A DNA stretch of 6,780 bases, taken from positions 2,833 through 9,612 of the forward strand of contig MGRY01000040.1 of NCBI GenBank assembly GCA_001799045.1, read 5' to 3'. Positions 1 through 6,422 of this stretch are shown here, one piece after another (the first letter of the stretch is position 1; every line of letters begins with the position of its first letter). A model generated the notes under the pieces. It saw only the letters and a program-made list of their open reading frames with translations, was not told where the DNA came from and ran no database searches. The position numbers and the translations under genes are program-made. The DNA comes from Deltaproteobacteria bacterium RIFCSPLOWO2_02_56_12. Its GTDB lineage: Bacteria; Desulfobacterota; Binatia; UBA9968.

Positions 1-560
1 GGGCTGTTTACGTCGCCGTGGATGAGAAGCCCGCCGACATCCTGGAAGAGGCGGCCTCCTTGGGCTGGGACCTGCTCAAATATGTCGAACAAAAAAATCT
101 GCTCATTTTGGACGCCTCTCCCATGTTCACCGCCCGAATGGGTGCCGGGAAAGAGAAGGAGGTTGACGTTCAGAAGACCGTGGAAGATCTCGCGAGCTAT
201 GTCAAGAGAATGGGAGCCACACGCGTAGTCATCGATCCCGTCGGGCCGCTAATCCTCTCCCGCGATTCCTCCGCCCGCGCTCAAGAACATGTGCGCACGC
301 TGGTTCATGCGCTCCAGGACCGCCTGGGGACTACCAACCTCCTTACCTCCTATGCTATTCCATCTGCAACAGGGGCAGGCGAGGGGGGGGTAGAGGAGTT
401 TCTGGTCGCAGGGGTTATAGTCCTGAGTGTGGTTCGGGTCCAGAACCGTCTGGTGCGTACCCTCTTGTTGCGCAAGATGCGCGGCACAGCAATCGACCTG
501 ATGGAGCATCAGTTTAACATTGTCAAAGAAAAAGGGATTGTTTTGAAACCTATTCTCTAA
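1..560 (+). CDS. KaiC/RAD55-like RecA-fold ATPase, 5'-truncated by window edge (C-terminal ~185 residues)
   Basis: This is the C-terminal part of a KaiC-like P-loop ATPase. The frame is already open at the window edge (first full codon at position 3, reading AVYVAVDEKPADI), so the GTG at 18 and the out-of-frame ATG at 22 are not real starts. The Walker A half lies upstream of the window. Visible family marks are the strand YVAVDEKP, whose acidic pair D-E sits where KaiC proteins carry two catalytic glutamates; LLILDASP; a Walker B strand RVVIDPVGPL with its Asp; GVEEFLVAGVIVL; and the C-terminal KMRGT motif followed by F-N-I and GIVL. The usual KMRGTxH histidine is not present after RGT (RGTAID). 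The gene ends 18 bases before the REC-KaiC fusion gene and is probably in its operon. A G8 run at 383-390 is read in frame. The family is well supported; the substrate or partner is unknown, and a plausible role is ATP-dependent signalling or oligomer assembly in the cytoplasm. Confidence 0.88.
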   Translation, partial: AVYVAVDEKPADILEEAASLGWDLLKYVEQKNLLILDASPMFTARMGAGKEKEVDVQKTVEDLASYVKRMGATRVVIDPVGPLILSRDSSARAQEHVRTLVHALQDRLGTTNLLTSYAIPSATGAGEGGVEEFLVAGVIVLSVVRVQNRLVRTLLLRKMRGTAIDLMEHQFNIVKEKGIVLKPIL

Positions 561-566
561 CTCTTT

Positions 567-574
567 AAAGGAAG
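567..574 (+). promoter_or_regulatory. Ribosome binding site of the REC-KaiC gene
   Basis: AAAGGAAG includes the Shine-Dalgarno core AAGGA, six bases before the ATG at 579. It fixes that start and lies in the 18-base gap after the preceding stop. Confidence 0.7.
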
Positions 575-578
575 AGCC

Positions 579-1769
579 ATGGCCGAAGGAAAAAAAATAT
601 TTATTGCCGAGGATAACCACCACTTCTGCGAGCTCTACCGGATGGCTTTAGGCGCAGAGGGATATGATGTCCATTTCGCCTATAATGGGAAAGAGGCGCT
701 AGAAAAGATCCCCGCTGTGGGCCCGGATCTCATCATTCTCGATGTCATGATGCCGGAAATCGACGGCTATGAGGTGTGCCACAAACTGCGCGATATGCCT
801 AAATTCGCGCTGACCCCTGTGATCATGCTAACGGCCCTATCGACGGATGAGGACAGAATCAAAGGTTACCAGGTGGGAGCGGATGACTACCTTACCAAAC
901 CCTTCTCCCTGAAGGTCCTAAAGGCGCGCGTGGCCAGCATCTTGGAAAGAAGCGATGCCGGCAAAGTCGCAGCGGCGCCACCCCCGGTCCAGGCCGCCCA
1001 ACCCGTGATCCAGGCGACACAGCCCATCGTGTTAAAGGAAGAAGTGACCATCGCTCCTGCCAAAGCGATCGCTCCTGTCAGGAGCCTTAACATCGCGGCG
1101 GATGCCCTGGAACAGTTTTTCGGCACCCCGATACCACCAGGGTCGAACATCCTTATCCTCGGCTCATTGGGAACCGGCAAATCCTTCTTCTCCCGCCTCT
1201 TCCTGGCTCAGGGACTACGCCAGGCCGAAAAATGCATGTTTGTGTGCGTGGACGATGACCCCTCCATGGTACGCAGAGAGCTGAGCACAAAATACGGTCT
1301 GGACCTCTCCAACCTGGAAGGCCAAAACCAGGTGCGTTTTGTGGATGCCTATTCCTGGAGTGGGGGAAGAACCTCCTCTGAGGAGAAGTTCGCCATTACC
1401 GGAACCCTCGAGCTCGCCGACCTGTCCGGCCTCATCAGCGATGCGGGTGCTGAGTTAGAACAGACCGACCGACTGAAAAAAGGCGGCAGGAGAGTGGTGG
1501 ATTCCATCTCTAGCCTCTTTCTCAATTTCGAACTAGCCTATGTGCAGCGTTTTATCGCTTTTCTGGCGCGGTCGGGTCACTTCGCCGGGGTCTCAACGGT
1601 CTTTATCGTCGAGCAAGGGATCTGTAGTGAGCAGACCTTAAACAACATCAAATACATCATGGATGGAGTCCTGGAATTCAAGAACGAGGATGAGAAATTT
1701 CTTGGTCGGGCACAAACCATGAAGTGGGGAATTGCAAAATCCGAGTGGATAGATGCCACACAGGCCTGA
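579..1769 (+). CDS. Response-regulator receiver domain fused to a KaiC/RAD55-like ATPase domain
   Basis: This 396-residue cytoplasmic protein has two modules. Residues 5-123 form a canonical REC domain: acidic pair E11-D12, phospho-acceptor D55 in LIILDVMMPEIDG, T85 in VIMLTA, and K107 in LTKPFS, so it should accept a phosphoryl group. Residues about 125-168 are a Pro/Ala/Gln-rich linker with loose internal repeats (AAQPVIQATQPI; IAPAKAIAP). Residues about 170-385 form a KaiC-like RecA-fold domain with Walker A GSLGTGKS (195-202), an acidic stretch DDD (225-227) where KaiC proteins have paired glutamates, VDAYS (255-259) typical of the group, and Walker B RRVVDSIS with D308. The KaiC C-terminal KMRGT motif is replaced by QTMKWGIAKSEW. 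No DNA-binding domain is present, so output is probably through ATPase or protein-protein contacts. The start is backed by the upstream AAGGA. The next gene follows after 10 bases. Domain calls are firm; the biological role is inferred only as a phosphorylation-gated ATPase. Confidence 0.92.
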   Translation: MAEGKKIFIAEDNHHFCELYRMALGAEGYDVHFAYNGKEALEKIPAVGPDLIILDVMMPEIDGYEVCHKLRDMPKFALTPVIMLTALSTDEDRIKGYQVGADDYLTKPFSLKVLKARVASILERSDAGKVAAAPPPVQAAQPVIQATQPIVLKEEVTIAPAKAIAPVRSLNIAADALEQFFGTPIPPGSNILILGSLGTGKSFFSRLFLAQGLRQAEKCMFVCVDDDPSMVRRELSTKYGLDLSNLEGQNQVRFVDAYSWSGGRTSSEEKFAITGTLELADLSGLISDAGAELEQTDRLKKGGRRVVDSISSLFLNFELAYVQRFIAFLARSGHFAGVSTVFIVEQGICSEQTLNNIKYIMDGVLEFKNEDEKFLGRAQTMKWGIAKSEWIDATQA

Positions 1770-1779
1770 GTACTAAAAA

Positions 1780-3144
1780 ATGTCCGAGACCGACAGTATG
1801 GGAGGCATAAAGGTTCTCCTGTTGGAGGGAGGTAAGAGATTCCCCCATCGAACTCGGGAGGAGCTTGAGGCTAAAGGCATCAAGGTCACCCCGGTAGAGG
1901 ATCCGGCAGCCTGTTCGACAATCCTCGAGAGCGACAGAGAACAGACCGTCATCATCGACCTGGACCTCTATAGGGCAGGGATCGACACCGTGCAGAAAAT
2001 CCACAGCAGGTATCCGGAAATCGCTACTATCGTCATGGCTTCCCTGGAGCGGCTGGCTGTCGTGGACGAAGCGCTCCGACAGGGGGCCTGGGATTTTGTC
2101 ATCAAGCAGCCGGACCTCTCTCACCTCCAGGAAATTCCCCAGGCAATATCCAGAAGCTTGGAAAGAAAGAGGCTCAAGTCAGAGATCGAACGCTACGGTG
2201 ATGAGGCCAAGAGGCTCCAAGAAGAAAACGAACAGCGTCGGGAACAAGCAAAGAGACTTCAAGATGAGGCCGAACGCTATCAGGAAGAGGCCAAGAAGCT
2301 TCAAGCGGATATTGAACACTATCGGGCTGAGGCCAAAAGGCTCCAAGAAGAAAACGAACGGTACCGGGAAGAGGCAACCGGACTGAGGACTACCCTGGAG
2401 GAAAGCCGCTCCGAAGGGCGGCCGGAGACTAAGCCGAGTTTAGAAAGTCCCGCACAGGGCCCCAACGAAAAGGCTTCGGATGATGAAGTCCTGGCGGATA
2501 TCGCTGAAGATTTAAAATCCCCGCTAGCAGCCATGATCGGTTACCTAGAGATCGCCTCCGCGATCAGCCCCGAGCAAGCGAACGCCAGCCAGATTCTCTC
2601 ATTACAGCGGATCGAGGCACTGGCGCGGCGCCTCTTTGATCTGGTGATGAACCATACCGGGGCGCTGGACATCGAAGCGGGAAGATTTGAGCTGCAGAAG
2701 AATCTGTTCGAGATCAACGGAATTCTTGAATCGGCCGTTCTGGATAAAAAGGACGAGGCTAATACCAAAAATATCGAGATCATTCTCGAGACAGCCAACG
2801 ACCTCCCGCCGATCACCGCCGATGCGGTGCAGCTCGAGCGGGCAGTCAAGATTCTTATCAGCAATGCCATCGGTCTCTCGCCTTTAGGAGGAAGCGTCAC
2901 GGTGAGTTCGCTAAGACAGGACAACGAAATTGCGATCTCGGTGAGAGACACCGGCGCGGGGATCTTTAAAGAGGAGTTTCCCCTGCTCTTCGACAGAAGA
3001 AAAAAAATTCGCAGGCGCGGCGCGGATGTCAACACGGCCGGCCTTTTCGTTGCCCACCACATCGTCGGCGCGCACGGCGGCAGGATTGATGTTCAAAGTG
3101 ACCCGCTTGAGGGCACCACGCTAACGATTGCCCTGCCCATCTGA
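1780..3144 (+). CDS. REC-like / coiled-coil / histidine-kinase-like protein lacking the phospho-acceptor His (probable pseudokinase)
   Basis: This is a 454-residue soluble protein with no membrane segment. Residues 9-128 resemble a REC domain: D60 in VIIDLDL, S88 and K109 are in register, but the acidic pair of strand 1 is reduced to E16-G17. Residues 137-206 are a coiled coil made of five 14-residue repeats (consensus ERYxEEAKRLQEEN). Residues about 235-310 match a HisKA dimerisation hairpin, yet the H-box reads IAEDLKSPLAAMIGY, with E243-D244 where the family has His-Glu. The HATPase domain (about 310-454) keeps the N-box Asn (SNAIGLSP, N362) and G1 box DTGAGI (390-395). The G2 box reads VNTAGL, losing two of its glycines, before the normal AHGG. 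Autophosphorylation by the standard route therefore looks impossible; nucleotide binding may remain. The start at 1780 has no clear Shine-Dalgarno and probably relies on coupling to the stop 10 bases upstream; M7 (1798) is an alternative. Confidence 0.88.
   Translation: MSETDSMGGIKVLLLEGGKRFPHRTREELEAKGIKVTPVEDPAACSTILESDREQTVIIDLDLYRAGIDTVQKIHSRYPEIATIVMASLERLAVVDEALRQGAWDFVIKQPDLSHLQEIPQAISRSLERKRLKSEIERYGDEAKRLQEENEQRREQAKRLQDEAERYQEEAKKLQADIEHYRAEAKRLQEENERYREEATGLRTTLEESRSEGRPETKPSLESPAQGPNEKASDDEVLADIAEDLKSPLAAMIGYLEIASAISPEQANASQILSLQRIEALARRLFDLVMNHTGALDIEAGRFELQKNLFEINGILESAVLDKKDEANTKNIEIILETANDLPPITADAVQLERAVKILISNAIGLSPLGGSVTVSSLRQDNEIAISVRDTGAGIFKEEFPLLFDRRKKIRRRGADVNTAGLFVAHHIVGAHGGRIDVQSDPLEGTTLTIALPI
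2188..2397 (+). repeat. Five tandem 42-bp units encoding 14-residue coiled-coil repeats
   Basis: Five consecutive 42-bp units lie in frame. The first four each contain AAGAGG/AAGAAG/AAAAGG-CT(C/T)CAAG-like segments, translated as ERYGDEAKRLQEEN, EQRREQAKRLQDEA, ERYQEEAKKLQADI and EHYRAEAKRLQEEN; the fifth, ERYREEATGLRTTL, has diverged. Fourteen residues equal two heptads, so each unit adds exactly two coiled-coil turns of register. Units 1 and 4 share the longest identical DNA stretches, suggesting origin by duplication. They link the REC-like domain to the HisKA-like dimerisation domain, where a continuous helical signalling rod would be expected. Confidence 0.85.
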
Positions 3145-3173
3145 CCCCGGCTCTTTTCTGAAAATCTCCTTTC

Positions 3174-3201
3174 TTGACACACCGGACAACCGTGGTTAAA
3201 T
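3174..3201 (+). promoter_or_regulatory. Candidate sigma70-type promoter of clpB
   Basis: The -35 is a perfect TTGACA (3174-3179). After a 16-base spacer comes TTAAAT (3196-3201), a 4/6 match to the -10 consensus. It lies in the 84-base gap between the signalling cluster and clpB and would start transcription about 20 bases before the ATG. I see no CIRCE element (TTAGCACTC-N9-GAGTGCTAA) and no CCCCAT-type sigma32 -10, so heat induction is not evident from this gap. No terminator is visible upstream, so read-through from the signalling genes remains possible. Confidence 0.5.
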
Positions 3202-3228
3202 TTTGCTGACTGTGGGCAAAAGAAAACC

Positions 3229-5859
3229 ATGCGCCTCGACAAACTCACAATAAAATCGCAGGAAGCCCTGCAGCATGCCCAGGCACTGGCGGAGAAACGA
3301 AACCACCAGGCGATCGATGTGGAGCACCTGCTTATGGCGCTTCTCGGCCAAAAAGAGGGCGTGGTCCTCTCACTCTTGCAAAAGTTGGGCATCCCCGTCC
3401 CCTCTCTTTTCGACAGACTCCAAAGGATCCTGGACCGCTTTCCCCAGGTTACGGGGGGAGCCGCGGGACAGACTTTCATCACGCCACGCCTCAAGAAGCT
3501 CATCGAAAGGGCTGAGGCTGTGGCCGAGGGGCTCAAAGACGAGTATGTCTCTACGGAGCACCTCCTGCTATCGATGGTGGAAGAGGACGGAGAGGGGGGA
3601 AGACTCTTACGGGAACTGGGCGCCACCAAGGACCAAATCTTCCGCGCGCTGGTGGATATTCGCGGCGCCCAACGGATCACTGATCCTAATCCTGAGGAAA
3701 AATATCAGGCCCTGGAAAAATACAGTCGGGATCTTACGGAGCTTGGCCGCAAAGGAAAACTCGACCCGGTGATTGGCCGGGATGACGAAATCCGCAGGGT
3801 GATCCAGGTCCTTTCCCGCCGCACGAAAAACAATCCCGTCCTGATCGGAGAGCCCGGGGTGGGAAAAACCGCCATCGTGGAAGGACTGGCGCTTAGAATC
3901 GTCAACGGGGATGTGCCGGAGAGCTTGAAAGACAAGAGGCTCGTAGCATTGGATATGGGCGCGCTGGTGGCCGGGGCCAAGTATCGGGGCGAGTTCGAGG
4001 AGAGGTTGAAGGCGGTCTTGAAGGAAGTCACCGAGGCCAGCGGGGAAATCGTTCTCTTTATCGACGAGATGCACACCCTGGTAGGTGCTGGAGCCGCAGA
4101 GGGGGCCATGGATGCCTCCAATATGTTAAAGCCGGCGCTGGCGCGAGGCGAACTCCGCTGCGTGGGGGCCACAACTTTGGATGAATATCGCAAACGGGTG
4201 GAAAAAGACCCCGCACTGGAGCGGAGGTTTCAACCGATTCTTGTCCGGGAACCGTCGGTCGAGGACACCATCGCCATCCTGAGAGGTCTTAAAGAGAGGT
4301 ATGAAGTTCACCACGGCGTGCGCATCACGGATAGCGCCATTGTCGCGGCGGCTACCCTGTCGCAGCGCTACATCAGCGACCGGTTTCTGCCCGACAAGGC
4401 GATCGACCTCATTGACGAGGCGGCTTCGCGGCTCAGGATTGAAATCGACAGCATGCCGACCGAGATCGACGAGGTGGAGCGAAAAATCCTCCAGTTGGAA
4501 ATCGAACGGCAGGCCTTAAAGCGGGAGGACGACAGGGCCGCCAAAGAAAGGCTCGGCCGGCTCGAGCGGGAGATTCAGGGTCTCAAGGAGAGCTCGGAAG
4601 GACTAAAGGGTCACTGGAAAAAGGAAAAGGAGGCTATCCAGAAGCTCCGCTCCCTGAAGGAAAAGATCGAGGCCACCAAGGTAGAGGAACAACAGGCGCA
4701 GCGCAGCGGCGACTTGAACCGCGCCGCCGAGCTACGCTACGGCGTTCTCATCCAGCTCAACAAAGAGTTGGCGGACGAGAATCAAAAGCTGCTCGATCTC
4801 CAGAAGGACCAAAAGATGCTCAAGGAAGAGGTGGATGCCGATGATGTGGCGGAGGTGGTTGCGAAGTGGACCGGGATCCCCGTGTCCAAGATGATGGAGG
4901 GTGAGATCCAGAAGCTGCTCAAAATGGAAGAGCGGCTGAAGGCGCGCGTCGTCGGACAGGACCAGGCGATTCAAGTGGTTGCCAACGCGGTGCGACGCGC
5001 CCGCGCAGGTCTGCAAGACCCGAATCGCCCGATCGGCTCCTTTATCTTTTTAGGCCCGACCGGAGTGGGAAAGACGGAGCTCTGCCGCGCCTTGGCCGAG
5101 TTTCTTTTCGATGATGAGCAGGCGATGGTGCGACTGGATATGTCCGAGTTCATGGAAAAACACTCGGTCGCGCGGCTCATCGGCGCCCCCCCGGGATATG
5201 TGGGCTACGAGGAGGGAGGGTACCTCACAGGGGCGGTGCGTCGCAGGCCCTATTCGGTGGTTTTATTCGATGAGATCGAGAAGGCCCACCCCGAGGTGTT
5301 CAATGCCCTCCTGCAAATACTTGAGGATGGGCGCATGACCGACGGCCAGGGAAGAACCGTGGATTTCAAAAATACGGTGATCATCATGACCTCCAATCTC
5401 GGCGGCCAATACATCCAGGAGCTGGGGGAAAAAGACCGGAAAGAAATGGAGCGCCGGGTGATCACGGCCCTGCGCGAGGCCTTCAAGCCGGAGTTCCTTA
5501 ACCGCATCGATGAAACTGTTATCTTCAATAGCCTCGGCCGCGACCAGATCAAAGAGATCGCCGAGATCCAGCTGAAGCGACTGCGGCAGAATTTGGCGGC
5601 GAAAAAGATGGCGCTGGAGATCACCGACCGGGCCAAGGGGCTCGTGGCGGAAAAGGGCTACGACCCGGTTTACGGGGCGCGCCCGCTGAAGAGAACCATC
5701 CAGAGATTGATCCAGGATCCTCTGGCCTTAAAGATTCTGGAAGGGGAGTTCCGCGAGGGCGAGAAGGTAAAAATCGACGCCGATGGAGATCAGCTTACCT
5801 TCACCCACGGGGAGGCGACCTCAGGTGAGGAGGCGTTGGCCGAAGGACTTCTCCCTTGA
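3229..5859 (+). CDS. clpB: ATP-dependent protein disaggregase ClpB (Hsp100)
   Basis: This is the cytoplasmic hexameric Hsp100 chaperone that threads aggregated proteins through its central pore, working with DnaK/DnaJ/GrpE. The 876-residue length is normal for ClpB (about 860). In order: N-domain with two Clp_N repeats (1-145, MRLDKLTIKSQEAL start); NBD1 with Walker A GEPGVGKT (207-214), pore-loop Tyr in GAKYRGEFEERLK (Y252), Walker B VLFIDE (275-280) and Arg finger in ERRF (332-333); coiled-coil M-domain (about 405-530), which separates ClpB from ClpA, ClpC and ClpX; NBD2 with Walker A GPTGVGKT (609-616), pore loop GYVGYEEGG (656-664), Walker B VVLFDE (677-682), Arg finger in FLNRID (R759) and sensor-2 GARP (816-819). 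No IGF/IGL-type ClpP-binding loop is apparent, as expected for ClpB. The ATG has only a weak purine-rich Shine-Dalgarno (AAAAGAAAA). The GTG codon at 3652 (residue 142) is near the N-domain end, where E. coli uses an internal start, but nothing else supports its use here. No obvious terminator follows the gene. Confidence 0.98.
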   Translation: MRLDKLTIKSQEALQHAQALAEKRNHQAIDVEHLLMALLGQKEGVVLSLLQKLGIPVPSLFDRLQRILDRFPQVTGGAAGQTFITPRLKKLIERAEAVAEGLKDEYVSTEHLLLSMVEEDGEGGRLLRELGATKDQIFRALVDIRGAQRITDPNPEEKYQALEKYSRDLTELGRKGKLDPVIGRDDEIRRVIQVLSRRTKNNPVLIGEPGVGKTAIVEGLALRIVNGDVPESLKDKRLVALDMGALVAGAKYRGEFEERLKAVLKEVTEASGEIVLFIDEMHTLVGAGAAEGAMDASNMLKPALARGELRCVGATTLDEYRKRVEKDPALERRFQPILVREPSVEDTIAILRGLKERYEVHHGVRITDSAIVAAATLSQRYISDRFLPDKAIDLIDEAASRLRIEIDSMPTEIDEVERKILQLEIERQALKREDDRAAKERLGRLEREIQGLKESSEGLKGHWKKEKEAIQKLRSLKEKIEATKVEEQQAQRSGDLNRAAELRYGVLIQLNKELADENQKLLDLQKDQKMLKEEVDADDVAEVVAKWTGIPVSKMMEGEIQKLLKMEERLKARVVGQDQAIQVVANAVRRARAGLQDPNRPIGSFIFLGPTGVGKTELCRALAEFLFDDEQAMVRLDMSEFMEKHSVARLIGAPPGYVGYEEGGYLTGAVRRRPYSVVLFDEIEKAHPEVFNALLQILEDGRMTDGQGRTVDFKNTVIIMTSNLGGQYIQELGEKDRKEMERRVITALREAFKPEFLNRIDETVIFNSLGRDQIKEIAEIQLKRLRQNLAAKKMALEITDRAKGLVAEKGYDPVYGARPLKRTIQRLIQDPLALKILEGEFREGEKVKIDADGDQLTFTHGEATSGEEALAEGLLP

Positions 5860-6002
5860 CCTCTTCCACGCATAGACCCAGGAAAAAAAGTCCCCTTACC
5901 TCTAAAGCGGGTACGCAAAGAGATCCCTCCACCCGGTCAGCGCTTCAAAGACATAAAAAAGTATAATCGGAAAAAGGCCAGGGAGGAACTGAAGTGGAGC
6001 CT
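5860..6002. other. Convergent intergenic region between clpB and vapC
   Basis: This 143-base stretch holds no gene I can support. A weak imperfect hairpin lies at 5900-5922 (CTCT/AGAG outside, GCG/CGC inside, loop GGTA). Read on the minus strand it is followed, after about ten bases, by a T7 run (complement of A7 at 5883-5889), so it could be a poor terminator for vapBC. Nothing resembling a strong intrinsic terminator follows clpB on the plus strand. Confidence 0.35.
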
Positions 6003-6422
6003 CTACGTAATGCTCCTCTGTAAAGCGAGCATTACGCCCAAGAAGCGTGCAAGCTCCTTCTGCCGCGTATCCCTGGTCAGGAGAGAGCAACCGGCCACCT
6101 CCGCCATGGTGACGATCAAGGTGTCTATGGTAGGCACGGTGATTCCTCGCCTTGTCATCCGACTATGGAATTCAGCCGCGCGAAGGTGAAGTTGGTAATC
6201 AGGCGGGGAAAGCCGTTGAAAGTTTTCCAGGTCAGCTCGTGCAAGGGCAAAGTCCTTGGGGTCTGTTAACCCCTGTAAGTATTCCTGCACAATGATTGGT
6301 GCTGTTGCAGGAGGTGGCCCCTGCTCAAGAAGCTTATCCAAGATCTCGGTTTCACGGCTATCTACGCCGCCAAAGTAATCAATGAGGACGCTTGTGTCTA
6401 CCAGCGGACCGAACCCATTCAT
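6003..6422 (-). CDS. vapC: VapC-type PIN-domain ribonuclease toxin
   Basis: This 139-residue PIN-domain protein is the toxin of a type II toxin-antitoxin pair. PIN toxins are Mg2+-dependent endoribonucleases, often cutting tRNA or rRNA and so stopping translation. The four acidic active-site residues are in place: D9 in LVDTSVLIDYF, E47 in IVQEYLQG, D100 in TIDTLIV and D118 in LLTRD. Length is typical. The ATG at 6422 is preceded on the minus strand by GGGAGGAAG (6437-6429), with GGAGG nine bases from the start, which decides this start even though it lies inside vapB (44-base overlap). Translation is thus probably coupled to vapB. The last codons coincide with a perfect inverted repeat at 6006-6036. 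The RNA target cannot be read from sequence. Family assignment is firm, and activity is plausible because no catalytic residue is missing. Confidence 0.93.
   Translation of the reverse strand: MNGFGPLVDTSVLIDYFGGVDSRETEILDKLLEQGPPPATAPIIVQEYLQGLTDPKDFALARADLENFQRLSPPDYQLHLRAAEFHSRMTRRGITVPTIDTLIVTMAEVAGCSLLTRDTRQKELARFLGVMLALQRSIT
6006..6036. repeat. Perfect 10-bp inverted repeat over the 3' end of vapC
   Basis: CGTAATGCTC (6006-6015) and GAGCATTACG (6027-6036) are exact reverse complements separated by 11 bases. The repeat spans the final codons of vapC (residues about 130-139) and ends one base from the stop codon. In RNA it would form a strong 10-bp stem. No U-run directly follows in the vapC direction (the nearest T-rich runs begin about 30 bases on), so it is not a classic intrinsic terminator; it may protect or process the mRNA 3' end. 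Confidence 0.7.

Noticed and set aside
590..597. A8 run at codons 4-6 of the REC-KaiC gene as a programmed slippage site
   Set aside because: The reading frame across it gives the expected first strand of REC, and no alternative-frame product makes sense.
1065..1072. GCGATCGC octamer (the cyanobacterial HIP1 palindrome) beside KaiC-like genes
   Set aside because: I noticed only this one copy in the window, and the genes are KaiC-like rather than true double-domain KaiC with KaiA/KaiB. It does not support a cyanobacterial origin.
1071..1085. Hairpin GCTCCT-GTC-AGGAGC in the linker of the REC-KaiC gene
   Set aside because: Short, inside coding sequence, with no U-run; it arises from a local repeat of ATCGCTCCTG in the Ala/Pro linker codons.
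1..1769. A cyanobacterial-type circadian clock operon
   Set aside because: Visible KaiC-like domains are single, with altered catalytic acids, and no KaiA or KaiB is seen; only the broad KaiC/RAD55 family is supported.
2174..2377. Minus-strand repetitive frame opposite the coiled coil
   Set aside because: It is the shadow of the 42-bp repeat; its regularity follows from the plus-strand coding repeat.
5902..6090. 62-residue minus-strand frame overlapping the end of vapC
   Set aside because: It overlaps vapC in another frame, has no convincing Shine-Dalgarno and no recognisable family; vapC explains the sequence.
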